Source of the DNA: Alphaproteobacteria bacterium HGW-Alphaproteobacteria-3
GTDB lineage: Bacteria; Pseudomonadota; Alphaproteobacteria; Parvibaculales; Parvibaculaceae
Assembly (NCBI GenBank): GCA_002842875.1
Contig: PHEF01000018.1
Coordinates: 1 to 54,621 of the forward strand
Length of the DNA: 54,621 nucleotides
Direction of reading: 5' to 3'
A program made the translations under genes and the position numbers. The notes beneath the pieces were generated by a model. It ran no database searches, had not been told where the DNA came from, and worked only from the letters and a program-made list of their open reading frames with translations. This document shows positions 18,392-26,641 of this stretch, piece by piece. Numbering within the stretch: position 1 is the stretch's first letter; the number at the start of each line of letters is the position of its first letter.

Positions 18392-18781
18392 TCAGTCGCC
18401 CAGGACGCGCCGGCGCTCCTCGAATTCTTCCTTGTCGATTTCGCCGCGAGCATACCGCTCTTTCAGGATATCGAGCGGTGTGCGTTCTCGCGGTTGATGC
18501 TGCTGCGGCTGTCCTCCGGGCCATGGCCCGCCGAGCCAACGCACGAGCAGAACCGCAAGGGCGATCACCACTGCCAAGACAAGAATCATAATCGGTGGCC
18601 CGAAGATCATGCCGTACCATCCTCCTCCCCAGTCCATCATATGGTGACCGTATCCATACCTCGTCGGGTCAGACGGCTCTTGCGCCCAACTCCAAGTGGG
18701 CGCCAAAACAAACGCCAAACCCGCCGCTGCAGTGGCGCCAATTCGAATGACAGTAGTGGTGAGTATTCGGCGTTCCGTCAT
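18392..18781 (-). CDS. SHOCT-domain membrane protein
   Basis: A 129-aa protein with an N-terminal export signal or membrane segment (residues 8-30), a Tyr/His/Gly-rich periplasmic patch (YGYGHHMMDWGGGWYGM), a second membrane helix (about 60-85) and a C-terminal SHOCT motif (LDILKERYARGEIDKEEFEERR). Small proteins of this kind are common beside metal or redox stress genes. Start at 18781 has GGGGAG upstream. The function is unknown. Confidence 0.75.
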   Translation of the reverse strand: MTERRILTTTVIRIGATAAAGLAFVLAPTWSWAQEPSDPTRYGYGHHMMDWGGGWYGMIFGPPIMILVLAVVIALAVLLVRWLGGPWPGGQPQQHQPRERTPLDILKERYARGEIDKEEFEERRRVLGD

Positions 18782-18893
18782 CTTTTCACTCCCCAGTATT
18801 CCATCCCTATTCGATGGCCTTAACTGCGCTGTCACCTGTTCCGAGCGTTTCTGATGACGGCTTGGAAAACACGCAGCAGGCAAAACTTCCAAG

Positions 18894-19214
18894 TCACTCT
18901 TGGCCGGAGTCGTCCGCATCGCCTGATTGCATTTGTTCCATGCACGATTGCATATGCGTCATCATCTGAGAACGCATCTGGTCTCGTTGGGATTCATCCA
19001 TTGGGCTCATCTGCCCCATGCAGGACTGCATTTGCTGCATCATTCCCTGCATCATCTGTTGCTGCATCGGGCCCATGGCTTGGCCTTGCTCCGGCTCGGG
19101 CGTTGGCGCCGTTTCTTCTTGTGCGCTGGCTGAGCTTAGGGCCGAGAAAGTTGCCACTGTCGCCAAAATGCCTATTGCAGCAGCAGTATTTCTTATCGAA
19201 TAAAGCCGTTTCAT
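18894..19214 (-). CDS. Small exported Met/Gln-rich protein
   Basis: A 106-aa protein with a signal peptide (residues 1-31, cleavage near SASA-QEET) and a mature part very rich in Met, Gln and Glu, with two Cys in repeated units of the form MQSCM(G/E)QM. Met-rich exported proteins often bind copper or silver, but that is an inference from composition. A strong AAGGAGAC ribosome site lies upstream of the ATG. Confidence 0.6.
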   Translation of the reverse strand: MKRLYSIRNTAAAIGILATVATFSALSSASAQEETAPTPEPEQGQAMGPMQQQMMQGMMQQMQSCMGQMSPMDESQRDQMRSQMMTHMQSCMEQMQSGDADDSGQE

Positions 19215-19315
19215 TTGCCCGTCTCCTTTTTGGGTTTTCTATTTCACGATCCCGACCTACAGTTGAACATAAGTAACCAATCCATGTTCCCTTGTCGGAT
19301 AATCTTTGATCTCGA

Positions 19316-20326
19316 TCAATTTCCTTTTGCTTTAGTGTGTCCATCCTTCGCGTCTGCTACTTTCAATCCCAAGGCGTTCCACCGTTCCATGCCGCCGCGC
19401 AAGACCGCGACATTCTTGAAGCCTGCATCATGAAGCATGGCGTAAGCCGCCGCCGAGCGTTTGTCGGTCCGACAAACCAAAATGAGAGGTTTGTCCTGTT
19501 CCGCTTTGATTTCGCTCAGACGACGGGACAGCGCATCGACCGGCAGATTCAACGCGCCGGGGATATGGCCTAGCGGGCCCGTGAACTCGTCCGTGCCACG
19601 CACATCGACTACCAGCGTCGTTTGACCTTTATTGAGCTGCTGATGCAGTTCCGCGGGCTCGGTCCAAGTGACGCCGCCTTGACGCAAGCGCTTGATCAGG
19701 CGCGGCAAGACGGCAATGGTGGCGAGAAGTCCGAGCGCGAGGAGCCCGTAGCGGATCGCCGAAGCGTCGCCGGAAAGCGCTTCCCGGCCGGCATGACCCA
19801 ACCAGGTATAAGCGATGGCGCCGGGCGCCATGCAGATGAGCGACGTCATGACATAGGATAGGAACCTGATACGGGTAAGGCCCAGCGCGTAATTGGTCAG
19901 ATTGAACGGAAACAGCGGCACCAGCCGGACAAAGGCGACAAAGCGCCATCCTTCGGCTTCGACGCCTTCGATTAGCCGTTTAAGCTGTCCACCCGCCTTG
20001 CGCGCGATCCAGTCACCGCCGATGGAACGTGCGACAAGGAAAGCGAGGCTGGCCCCGATGGTAGCGCCGACAAGGTTGAATGCGGCGCCCCACACCGGTC
20101 CGAAGAGCGCCCCGCCAGCCAGCGCGAAGAGCGAGCCCGGCAGAAACACAACGGTTCCGACCGCGTAAAGGCAGACATAGGCGATAGGCGCCCAAACTCC
20201 TAAGCCTGAAAGCGCTGCATCGAGCGCAGCCGGGTCGAGCCGGTCGCGGTTCAGCGCCGCCCAGGTGATGGCGGCCGCCACACTGGCAAGAAGGAGAAGC
20301 TTGGGAATTACCGTTCGCGCCTTCAT
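19316..20326 (-). CDS. TVP38/TMEM64-family membrane protein fused to a rhodanese domain
   Basis: A 336-aa fusion. The first 210 residues form a TVP38/SNARE-associated (DedA-like) membrane domain with the FLPGSLFALAGGALFG and RLVPLFPFNLTNYALG motifs. After about residue 230 comes a rhodanese domain with VVDVRGTDEF and a catalytic Cys loop CRTDKRS. The ATG at 20326 overlaps the upstream desaturase gene by four bases; 27 codons of extra frame are rejected. The fusion suggests a membrane-tethered sulfurtransferase; the substrate is unknown. Confidence 0.85.
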   Translation of the reverse strand: MKARTVIPKLLLLASVAAAITWAALNRDRLDPAALDAALSGLGVWAPIAYVCLYAVGTVVFLPGSLFALAGGALFGPVWGAAFNLVGATIGASLAFLVARSIGGDWIARKAGGQLKRLIEGVEAEGWRFVAFVRLVPLFPFNLTNYALGLTRIRFLSYVMTSLICMAPGAIAYTWLGHAGREALSGDASAIRYGLLALGLLATIAVLPRLIKRLRQGGVTWTEPAELHQQLNKGQTTLVVDVRGTDEFTGPLGHIPGALNLPVDALSRRLSEIKAEQDKPLILVCRTDKRSAAAYAMLHDAGFKNVAVLRGGMERWNALGLKVADAKDGHTKAKGN

Positions 20327-21168
20327 TGCCGCTCGTTCCTTTCGCGGTTGATGGGGTAGCCGATGGCCGGCCCGCGCAGCGGTTGGACCAGCATTCGGTC
20401 GAGCCACAAATCGCGCTGTGTACGGAACTGTTCGATGCCGATCGTCATGGCCTCATGCTCCTCTCTCGGCTGAGCGCGGTAGGTGCCCAGAAGGCGATCC
20501 CACCAGGGCAGATTGAAGCCGAAATTGCTGTTGGTCTCGGGCGGATAGATTGAGTGGTGAACGCGATGCATGTCGGGCGTCACCACGAACCAGCGCAGCA
20601 CCCGGTCGAGTCCGCTTTGTATACGGACATTGCCGTGGTTGAACATCGACGTGGCGTTCAGGAGAATCTCGAAGGCAAACACGGCGATGGCCGGCGGTCC
20701 CAGCGCCAGGACGACACCGAGCTTTATGCCCATCGAAAGAAGGATTTCCACCGGGTGAAACCGCAGGCCCGTGGTCACGTCGAATTCCAGATCGGCGTGA
20801 TGCATGCGGTGCAGCCGCCACAAGGCGGGCACGGCGTGGAACATCACATGCTGGAGATAGACGGCGAGATCGAGCGCGAGCAGCGACCCGACGAGGACGA
20901 GCCAAACGGGCGCCTCGATGATATTGAAGAGACCCCAGCCCCGCGCCTCCGCCGTCAGCGCAAGCCCGACAGCGACAACTGGGAACGCCAGTCGAAGAAG
21001 CACCGTGTTGGCGACGACGACACCAAGATTGTTGGGCCAGCGGACACGGCGGGAAATCTCCCGCCACCGGCGCGGCGCCGTCGCCTCCCACGCCGCCATA
21101 ATGACGAGGATTCCAAGAAAGAAGGCGATGCGGATTGCCGGTTCATTCGCCAGGAGTGCGTCGGTCAT
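20323..21168 (-). CDS. Sterol desaturase/fatty acid hydroxylase superfamily protein
   Basis: A 281-aa integral-membrane di-iron protein. Three His clusters are visible: QHVMFH, HRMHHAD and HRVHHS, in the order expected for the superfamily, between four or so hydrophobic segments. The ATG at 21168 has an AGGGAC site; a TTG at 21213 would extend the frame into the operator. It is the first gene of the minus-strand sulfur cluster and is divergent from the ArsR-rhodanese regulator. Its substrate cannot be told. Confidence 0.82.
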   Translation of the reverse strand: MTDALLANEPAIRIAFFLGILVIMAAWEATAPRRWREISRRVRWPNNLGVVVANTVLLRLAFPVVAVGLALTAEARGWGLFNIIEAPVWLVLVGSLLALDLAVYLQHVMFHAVPALWRLHRMHHADLEFDVTTGLRFHPVEILLSMGIKLGVVLALGPPAIAVFAFEILLNATSMFNHGNVRIQSGLDRVLRWFVVTPDMHRVHHSIYPPETNSNFGFNLPWWDRLLGTYRAQPREEHEAMTIGIEQFRTQRDLWLDRMLVQPLRGPAIGYPINRERNERQ

Positions 21169-21207
21169 GGGCGTAGGTCCCTTGTGTGGGACTGGGAATG
21201 GCTTTAT

Positions 21208-21227
21208 ATTCAAGTAATCAATTGAAT
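21208..21227. promoter_or_regulatory. Perfect inverted repeat between divergent genes, candidate ArsR operator
   Basis: ATTCAA (21208-21213) and TTGAAT (21222-21227) are perfect inverted copies separated by eight bases, inside an AT-rich stretch that also holds TTATAT and AATATAA on the outside. It lies midway between the starts of the desaturase gene (21168) and the ArsR gene (21249), where a divergent promoter is expected. It is best read as the operator for the ArsR-rhodanese protein. Confidence 0.65.
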
Positions 21228-21248
21228 AATATAATCTAAGGTTTGCTC

Positions 21249-21914
21249 ATGTCAATCGGTCCCAAACAGGCCCTGTTCGCGGAATTCGCAACTGTCGCCC
21301 GAGCGCTCGGGTCCCCGCATCGTTTGGAAATTCTCGAACATCTGGGTCAGGGCGAGTGCGGCGTCGAGGCTTTGGCGGAGCGGGTCGGCCTCTCGATCGC
21401 CAATGCGTCCCAGCATTTGCAGCACTTGAAGCGCGCCGGGCTCGTCGCCGCGCGGCGCGACGGCAAGTTCGTGCTGTACCAGCTTGCGGATGATCGCGTG
21501 CTTGCGCTGATGGCGGCGCTTTTCGACGTGGGTAAACGTAATCTCGCCGAAGCGGACAGGATCCTCAGAGACTACTTTATCGCGCGCGACAGCATGGAGC
21601 CGGTTACGCGCAACGATCTATTGCAACGGACGCGAGACGGGCTGGTCATGGTTCTGGATGTACGGCCTGCTGACGAATTTGCGGCGGGTCATCTGCCCGG
21701 CGCGGTCAACATTCCACTCAAAGACCTCGAAGCCCGGCTTGCCGAACTCGATCCGTCACAGGAAATCGTCGCTTATTGCCGAGGTCCTTATTGTATTCTG
21801 TCCTTCGAAGCCGTCGCCAAGCTGCGTGCAAAAGGTTTTCGCGTGCGCCGCCTCGAAGACGGATTGCCCGAATGGCGCGCCGCCGGACTACCTCTTGTGA
21901 CTGGTATTCGATGA
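21249..21914 (+). CDS. ArsR-family regulator fused to a rhodanese domain
   Basis: A 221-aa protein. Residues 10-95 form an ArsR winged helix (ALGSPHRLEILEHL, then ANASQHLQHLKRAGLVAARR recognition helix). Residues 125-215 are a rhodanese domain with LDVRPADEF and active-site loop YCRGPYCIL (Cys177 and Cys182). One further Cys (37) lies in the winged-helix domain. Such fusions are thought to sense sulfane sulfur. It is divergent from the sulfur cluster and probably controls both itself and that cluster through the inverted repeat at 21208-21227. Confidence 0.88.
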   Translation: MSIGPKQALFAEFATVARALGSPHRLEILEHLGQGECGVEALAERVGLSIANASQHLQHLKRAGLVAARRDGKFVLYQLADDRVLALMAALFDVGKRNLAEADRILRDYFIARDSMEPVTRNDLLQRTRDGLVMVLDVRPADEFAAGHLPGAVNIPLKDLEARLAELDPSQEIVAYCRGPYCILSFEAVAKLRAKGFRVRRLEDGLPEWRAAGLPLVTGIR

Positions 21915-22701
21915 GGCGAGGCTGCGTGAAATAAGTATGAAACGGCTCATGGCAAATTCCTTCAAAACGCTTACATACACTCAAAGGCAACGCTAATGGT
22001 CGCGCCGCTATTTGCTGTATCGGAGATAGCAATAACTCACCGGACGAGATCAGGGTGAGACGGCTTGTCGGATGAAGATGGCCCATCACGCCGCCGCTTG
22101 GAAAAGGCCCTGCTGATATCGATGGTTGCATGCCCCCGCAACCAAAATTCATATAGGTAACACCAGAAATCCAATTTGGGCGTAGGTCGTTACCTGCTCC
22201 GGAAGGGCAGGTAGCCCCATCCGTTACCTGCAAGCATAGCGCGCCTCTGATTCGCATTAGGTTTTGGGATATCCCTCGGGCAGCAAAAGCAGTTCCGGCC
22301 ATGCCATGGGCCGGGCCATTGATGGAGCGCGGTTGGCCAGATCTGGTCCGATGAAGCGCGTTAACCGTTCCACCACGGCAACAACTTCATTGCAATTCAC
22401 AACTCGCGGGGATCCAGTCTGGGTCCGAAGAGTGAGGGAGTTCAGGAGTTGGAGAAGCTCCCAGTCCCGCAGAATCGTGTCGGAGCCTTCTTGCTCCATG
22501 ACACCAAAAACCATCCGGTGAACCGATGCGCCTGTGCCCGTGACTTCATCCTCAACAGAAACTATCAGCAGAGGAGCGGAAAGGCCATCAAGTGTTGCGA
22601 TGCAATCCGGCAGACCACCAGCTTCATCCAGGGCGAAGTCAAGGAGGATATGCCCGACACCGAGTACGCGGGAGGCCACATTGGTCCCACGTAGGCCACG
22701 A
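21915..22701 (-). other. Low-GC region with an unassigned minus-strand open frame
   Basis: The region between the ArsR gene and the insertion sequence is lower in GC than its surroundings. A minus-strand frame ends at 22257 and, read upstream, enters the insertion sequence, where its apparent ATG (22727) lies. The predicted protein after the IS edge ([19 protein letters not shown]...) is soluble-looking, about 150 aa, and not recognised. It may be the 3' part of a gene broken by the IS. Bases 21915-22256 hold nothing I can identify. Confidence 0.3.
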
Positions 22702-22723
22702 TCGATGACCTGCGCCCCAAGTT

Positions 22724-23672
22724 TCATCCAGTCGGAAGTAGAGTCTCGTGACCATTTGAGCCTGTTGGGCTCGGTGATGCAACGGGACGGGGCGTGGAGC
22801 CCCCACAGAGCTCAGACGTCCCGTCCCGTTGCATCGCGGGGACGTCGAGCATGGCGTAGATGGCGGGCGGCAGATTGCCGAGCGCGGCTCATGCGGCCTG
22901 ACGGTGTTGTAGTCGTCCTTCCAGAGAGCAAGCGCTTCACGCGCGTGGTCGAGCGAGCGGAACAGGGTCTCGTTCAGCAACTCGTCCCTGAGCCTGCCGT
23001 TGAAGCTCTCGATGAAGGCGTTCTGGGTCGGCTTGCCGGGGGCAATGTAGTGCCACTCGATATGGGCCTCTTGAGACCAGCCCAGGATCGCCATGCTGGT
23101 GAACTCCGTTCCATTATCGCTGACGATGGTCGCCGGATGGCCCCGCAAGCCGGCGAGCGTGCCGAGTTCGCGGGCCACACGAGCGCCCGAGAGCGAGGTG
23201 TCGGCGACCAGGCAGAGACACTCGCGGGTGAAGTCGTCGACGACCGCGAGGATGCGGAAGCGCCGGCTGTCGGTCAGCGTGTCGCTCAGGAAGTCGAGCG
23301 ACCAGCGCTGGTTCGGTCCCTGCGGCATCGTCATCGGTGCCCGTGTCCCAAGGGCTCGTTTGCGGCCACCGCGCCGGCGAACCTGCAGGCGCTCCTCCCG
23401 GTAGAGCCGTCTCAGCTTCTTGTGGTTCAGATGGACGCCTTCCCGGCCGAGCAGGATATGAAGCCGGCGATAGCCGAAGCGCCGGCGCTCGGCGGCCATC
23501 TCCCGCAGCCGGTCCCGGATCGCCCGGTCGTCGGGGCGCACACTTCGATAGCGCATCGAAGTCCGGTCCGCTCCGACCGTCGAACACGCCCGGCGCTGGC
23601 TCACCCCATGCGTATCGCAGAGGTGAGCCACGGCCTCCCGTCTGGCGGCGGGCGTTACCATTTTTTTGAGGC
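22724..23672 (-). pseudogene. IS3-family transposase OrfB with a C-terminal frameshift
   Basis: The retroviral-integrase-like core is complete: [19 protein letters not shown] and [12 protein letters not shown] provide the DDE residues. At about 22892, just after YNTVRPH, the frame shifts: the family continuation [11 protein letters not shown] is in another frame, which runs to a TGA at 22724-22726 just inside the left end. The normal frame instead reads out of the element. Activity is therefore doubtful, although the catalytic core is present. Confidence 0.75.
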
Positions 23673-23921
23673 GATATCCTTCAGCATCGTGTTGTCGAGC
23701 ATGGCCTCGGCCAGCAGCTTCTTCAGCTTCGCGTTCTCGTCCTCGAGAACCTTCAGCCGCCGCGCCTCCGACACGTCGAGGCCGCCATACTTCGACTTCC
23801 ACTTGTAAAAGGTGGCGCCGCTGATCCCGTGCTTCCGGCACACATCCGCCGTCCGGGATCCTGCCTCCTGCTCCCGCAGGATCGCGATGATCTGCTCTTC
23901 CGTGAACCGCGATCTCTTCAT
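23655..23921 (-). CDS. IS3-family transposase OrfA
   Basis: An 88-aa helix-turn-helix protein starting [21 protein letters not shown], with the HTH at [24 protein letters not shown] written in the usual position and a leucine-zipper-like helix ([17 protein letters not shown]). It ends SKKW within a run of seven A (23662-23668 region), the expected site for -1 frameshifting into orfB to make the OrfAB transposase. Confidence 0.92.
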   Translation of the reverse strand: MKRSRFTEEQIIAILREQEAGSRTADVCRKHGISGATFYKWKSKYGGLDVSEARRLKVLEDENAKLKKLLAEAMLDNTMLKDIASKKW

Positions 23922-23988
23922 CGTCCGTCTCCTTCAATTGACGGACTCTACTCAAATCTGGAGGAAGTTCAGGGGCTCACGTCATCGA

Positions 23989-24394
23989 AAACAAGCCCTT
24001 CGTACTTATCACGGACCGCATATTCGGCGTCGCCTCCGATGTGTTCGCGGTGGCGGAAGGCATCGAGACGGCAATGGCACTGAAGACGGTCACGCCCGCC
24101 ATGCCCATGGTCGCCGCGCTTTCGGCCGCCCATCTCGCCGCCCTGACGCTGCCACCGATATTGCAGCGGCTCTACGTCGCGCGCGACAACGATCATGTTG
24201 GCCGCCTTGCGCTGGAGAGATTGCGCGAACGCTCCCGAGGAAGCGGTATCGCCGTTCGCCCGCTCATCCCGAGGGCGGAGGATTTCAACGCCGATCTCCT
24301 CAATCTCGACCCGGATCGGCTGCGGGCGTGGATCGCCGAGCAGCTCGCCGACGACGATATCCGACGCTTTCTCATCGTGGATGATGGGCTGTAA
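23989..24394 (+). pseudogene. 3' remnant of a Toprim-domain protein gene
   Basis: The last ~130 codons of a gene of the Toprim/DUF7146 type common on alphaproteobacterial ICEs. Visible are FAVAEGIETAMAL (the acidic EGIET motif), MVAALSAAHLAAL, LYVARDNDHVG (DxD-type motif) and FNADLLNLD. No start codon with proper N-terminus exists: the conserved-looking part begins near RIFGVASD (about 24015) and the family's N-terminal zinc-binding/primase part is absent. The break predates or accompanies whatever lies left of the IS. Confidence 0.72.
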
Positions 24395-24652
24395 CCGCAG
24401 TGCGTCCCGCTCGCCTGGTCTCCGGCCGGAAGGGCGGCGGCATCCTCGCGGGGTGCCCGTTGCGTGAAAGGGACCGCGCCAACGGCCTTTCCATGTGGGG
24501 GATCTGCCAGCTCCGCCCCGGCTTTGCAACGGCGCTGCGCGCCGTCCTCCACTCCGTTTCGGCCCAGGTGGGTGCAAAGCCGGTTCCGCGCCGGCGGACG
24601 ATCCCCGGAAAGGCCGCGAAGGGCGCGGCCTCGCTGGAACGGGAGAACCGCC
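24395..24652 (+). ncRNA. Highly structured leader upstream of the DUF2493 gene
   Basis: This 258-base gap holds nested inverted repeats. CCGGCTTTGCA at 24518-24528 pairs perfectly with TGCAAAGCCGG at 24573-24583 (11 bp). Inside it, ACGGCGC at 24529-24535 pairs with GCGCCGT at 24539-24545 (loop of three). Further down, AGGCCGCG at 24611-24618 pairs with CGCGGCCT at 24624-24631, ending about 20 bases before the start codon. A CCGTTTCGG hairpin is also present at 24554-24562. A structured RNA leader or a protein-binding DNA site is suggested; no known riboswitch class was recognised. Confidence 0.5.
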
Positions 24653-25603
24653 ATGACGCTCGATATCCTCTTCCGACCCGATGCCGGCGACGAGCCGCAT
24701 CACACATCCTCGCCGACCGCGCATCTGCTCGATGAATTGCAGCTTTACGGATACCGTCCGCATTCGGACGAGCTCGACTCACGCCCCTTGCCCGACGCCG
24801 ACCGGACACACGCCGAGATCGGCGCGGCAGTCGAAAACCTCTCCGGCCTTCTCTCCGAGACCCGGCTCGAAGACGATCTCGACGACATCCTCTGGGGCTT
24901 CGTCAACATCTTTCGCCGCAAGATCGCCAATCTCGATCGCGCGCTCGATGACAACGAGCAGGCGCAACGCCGCTCGCAAAGGGAACAGGACGGCTCGGAG
25001 GTCAAATCCGTCGAGCTGGAGCGCCTGACCGCGCAGGGCATATCGCTGATCGAACGCCGCAATGCCTTCGAAGCCTTCCGCGACATCGCCGCCGAGCAGT
25101 TCGAGGGGGTCACCGGCTCCGCCTGGCGCCCGCGTTCGGGCTCTATGGTCAACCGCAAGGCGCTGACCGCCGCCATGATCGACAGCCGCGATTTTATCGC
25201 CGCTAAACGCAAGGCCGAGATCGAGCCGCTTCTGCCCGCCGGCCCGCGCATCGCCTTCACCGGCGGCATGGACTGTAACGATCACGCCCGCATCTGGGAT
25301 GCCCTCGACAAGGTCCGCGCCAAGCATCCCGACACGGTGCTGATCCATGGCGGAAGCCCCAAGGGCGCCGAAAAGATCGCCGCCTGCTGGGCCGATAATC
25401 GCGGTGTTGCGCAGATCGTCTTCAAGCCCGACTGGATCCGCTTTAAGAACGCCGCGCCATTCAAGCGCAACGACGCCATGCTCGACGCGCTTCCCATCGG
25501 CGTTATCGCTTTCCCCGGTTCCGGCATCTCGCAAAACCTCGCCGACAAAGCCCGCAAGATGGGAATCCCGGTGTGGAAGTTCAGCGCGGAGGGCTGCGCG
25601 TGA
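24653..25603 (+). CDS. DUF2493 (YspA-type SLOG domain) protein
   Basis: A 316-aa protein with a helical N-terminal half (residues 1-195, charged and coiled-coil-like around 85-130) and a C-terminal SLOG-type Rossmann domain: AFTGGMDCNDHARIWDAL, LIHGGSPKGAEKIAACWA, GVIAFPGSGISQNLADKA. SLOG domains are proposed to bind nucleotide-derived ligands such as NAD or ADP-ribose. The family is frequent on ICEs next to Toprim genes. The ATG at 24653 has a GGGAG site. The role is unknown. Confidence 0.85.
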   Translation: MTLDILFRPDAGDEPHHTSSPTAHLLDELQLYGYRPHSDELDSRPLPDADRTHAEIGAAVENLSGLLSETRLEDDLDDILWGFVNIFRRKIANLDRALDDNEQAQRRSQREQDGSEVKSVELERLTAQGISLIERRNAFEAFRDIAAEQFEGVTGSAWRPRSGSMVNRKALTAAMIDSRDFIAAKRKAEIEPLLPAGPRIAFTGGMDCNDHARIWDALDKVRAKHPDTVLIHGGSPKGAEKIAACWADNRGVAQIVFKPDWIRFKNAAPFKRNDAMLDALPIGVIAFPGSGISQNLADKARKMGIPVWKFSAEGCA

Positions 25604-25683
25604 TGCGCCGCTGGCGTCTGACTTCGGTTGCCACAGCCGATGCCGCGGCCGAGCAGCGCTCGCAGGCTGGGCCTGCTGGCGCG

Positions 25684-26161
25684 GCAATGTGGCGGGTCTT
25701 GGCGGCTGGACTTTCGCCACTAGGATTTCACTGACGACGCTCCATGCGATGGGGATGGGGTTCTTCGGCCTCTACGGATCGACGGCGGCTCTGGCTACCA
25801 CGCTGACCCTCGCCACGGTCGTGAACTGCGTCGGCATCGGCTTCCAGCGCGGCACCCACACCCGCCGGCAGCTCGCCGCGAACGACCTCTCCGGCGTGCC
25901 CACGCTGACCGACATGGGGGCGGAGTTCGCGATCGCGACCGGCGGCGCCCTGACCCTGTTCATCGCCGCGGCCCGGAACGGCTCGTCGGTCTGGGTCCGC
26001 GTGGTCGACGAAGTGTCGGGGGCGGTGTTCGAGCACGAGATTACCGCCGATCTGCCGGCCAACACCTAGTTCCTCTCGCCCCGGCTCTTCATGAACAACG
26101 GGGCCACGGCGGCGGCGGTCACCTACGATCGCTCGGGCGTTTGCGTGGAGACGGTTTACTG
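25684..26161 (+). pseudogene. Phage-like structural protein fragment with an amber stop
   Basis: The frame reads TLTLATVVNCVGIGFQRGTH, then MGAEFAIATGGALTLF and VRVVDEVSGAVFEHEITADLPANT, stops at TAG (26067-26069) and continues in the same frame with FLSPRLFMNNGATAAAVTYDRSG to a TGA at 26159-26161. A Gln codon changed to TAG would explain it. The sequence style resembles the C-terminal part of a phage structural or tail-associated protein, but I cannot name a family. No convincing start codon or ribosome site is seen. It marks debris at the edge of the mobile region. Confidence 0.5.
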
Positions 26162-26641
26162 AACAGACCGGTTGCCGAAGCTGGCTCTTACGATGTCAAA
26201 GAGCAGGAAGGGCGATCTTTCGAACTCCGATGCTACCCGTCGACCAGTCAGGGTGTCCAAGCCGGAAATGGGCACAATTGTGCACCTGTCGATCGCGACT
26301 CGTTCCGGCTATTCGACCACCGGATAGAACGGTTTGCCCCAGTCCTTGTCCGGATTGTCCATCATCAGATCGATGAAGCCCGGCATCCGGGAGGACAGGA
26401 TTGCGGCGCCATCGCCGACCTGCGCGCGGTTCACGCCGCTGTTCCAGGTCAAGCCGTCATGGACCGGTTGAGCGCGCAGGATGTTCGGCTGGTCAAAACA
26501 AAGTTCAAAGCCCCGACGCTGTTGCCCGCTTGAAATGCGAGCGCGAAGTTGCGCGACGAAGCCCTGAACATTTTCTCCCATTGCCCGAGGTTTCAACTTG
26601 TTTAATTAGGATTCCTATGTATTATGACCTGAAAGGAGTCC
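26162..26641 (+). promoter_or_regulatory. Intergenic region with promoter of the marR-like operon
   Basis: Most of this gap holds no gene I can support. A minus-strand frame (26309-26581) encodes an unrecognised 90-aa product and may be a gene remnant. Near the right end, TTGTTT (26598-26603) and TATTAT (26620-26625), 16 bases apart, make a plausible sigma-70 promoter, with a GGAG site just before the ATG at 26642. Confidence 0.45.

Larger units (their letters stand above)
22702..23988 (-). mobile_element. IS3-family insertion sequence (IS407 group) with target duplication
   Basis: The element spans 22706-23984 (1279 bases), flanked by the 4-bp direct repeat TCGA at 22702-22705 and 23985-23988. 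IS407-group elements make 4-bp duplications. The left end reads TGACCTGCGCCCC and the right end, read inward, TGACGTGAGCCCC, imperfect inverted repeats starting with TGAC. It encodes orfA and orfB on the minus strand, overlapping through a run of seven A. The intact duplication shows a simple insertion without later rearrangement at this site. Confidence 0.92.

Noticed and set aside
22737..23952. AGTAGAGTC repeats first taken as the insertion sequence ends
   Set aside because: Their flanks show no duplication. The outer TGAC ends at 22706 and 23984 have an exact TCGA duplication, so these inner repeats are only subterminal.
26309..26596. 95-aa minus-strand frame upstream of the marR-like gene
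   Set aside because: No recognised family, starts at a rare codon and has no clear ribosome site; kept only as a possible remnant.
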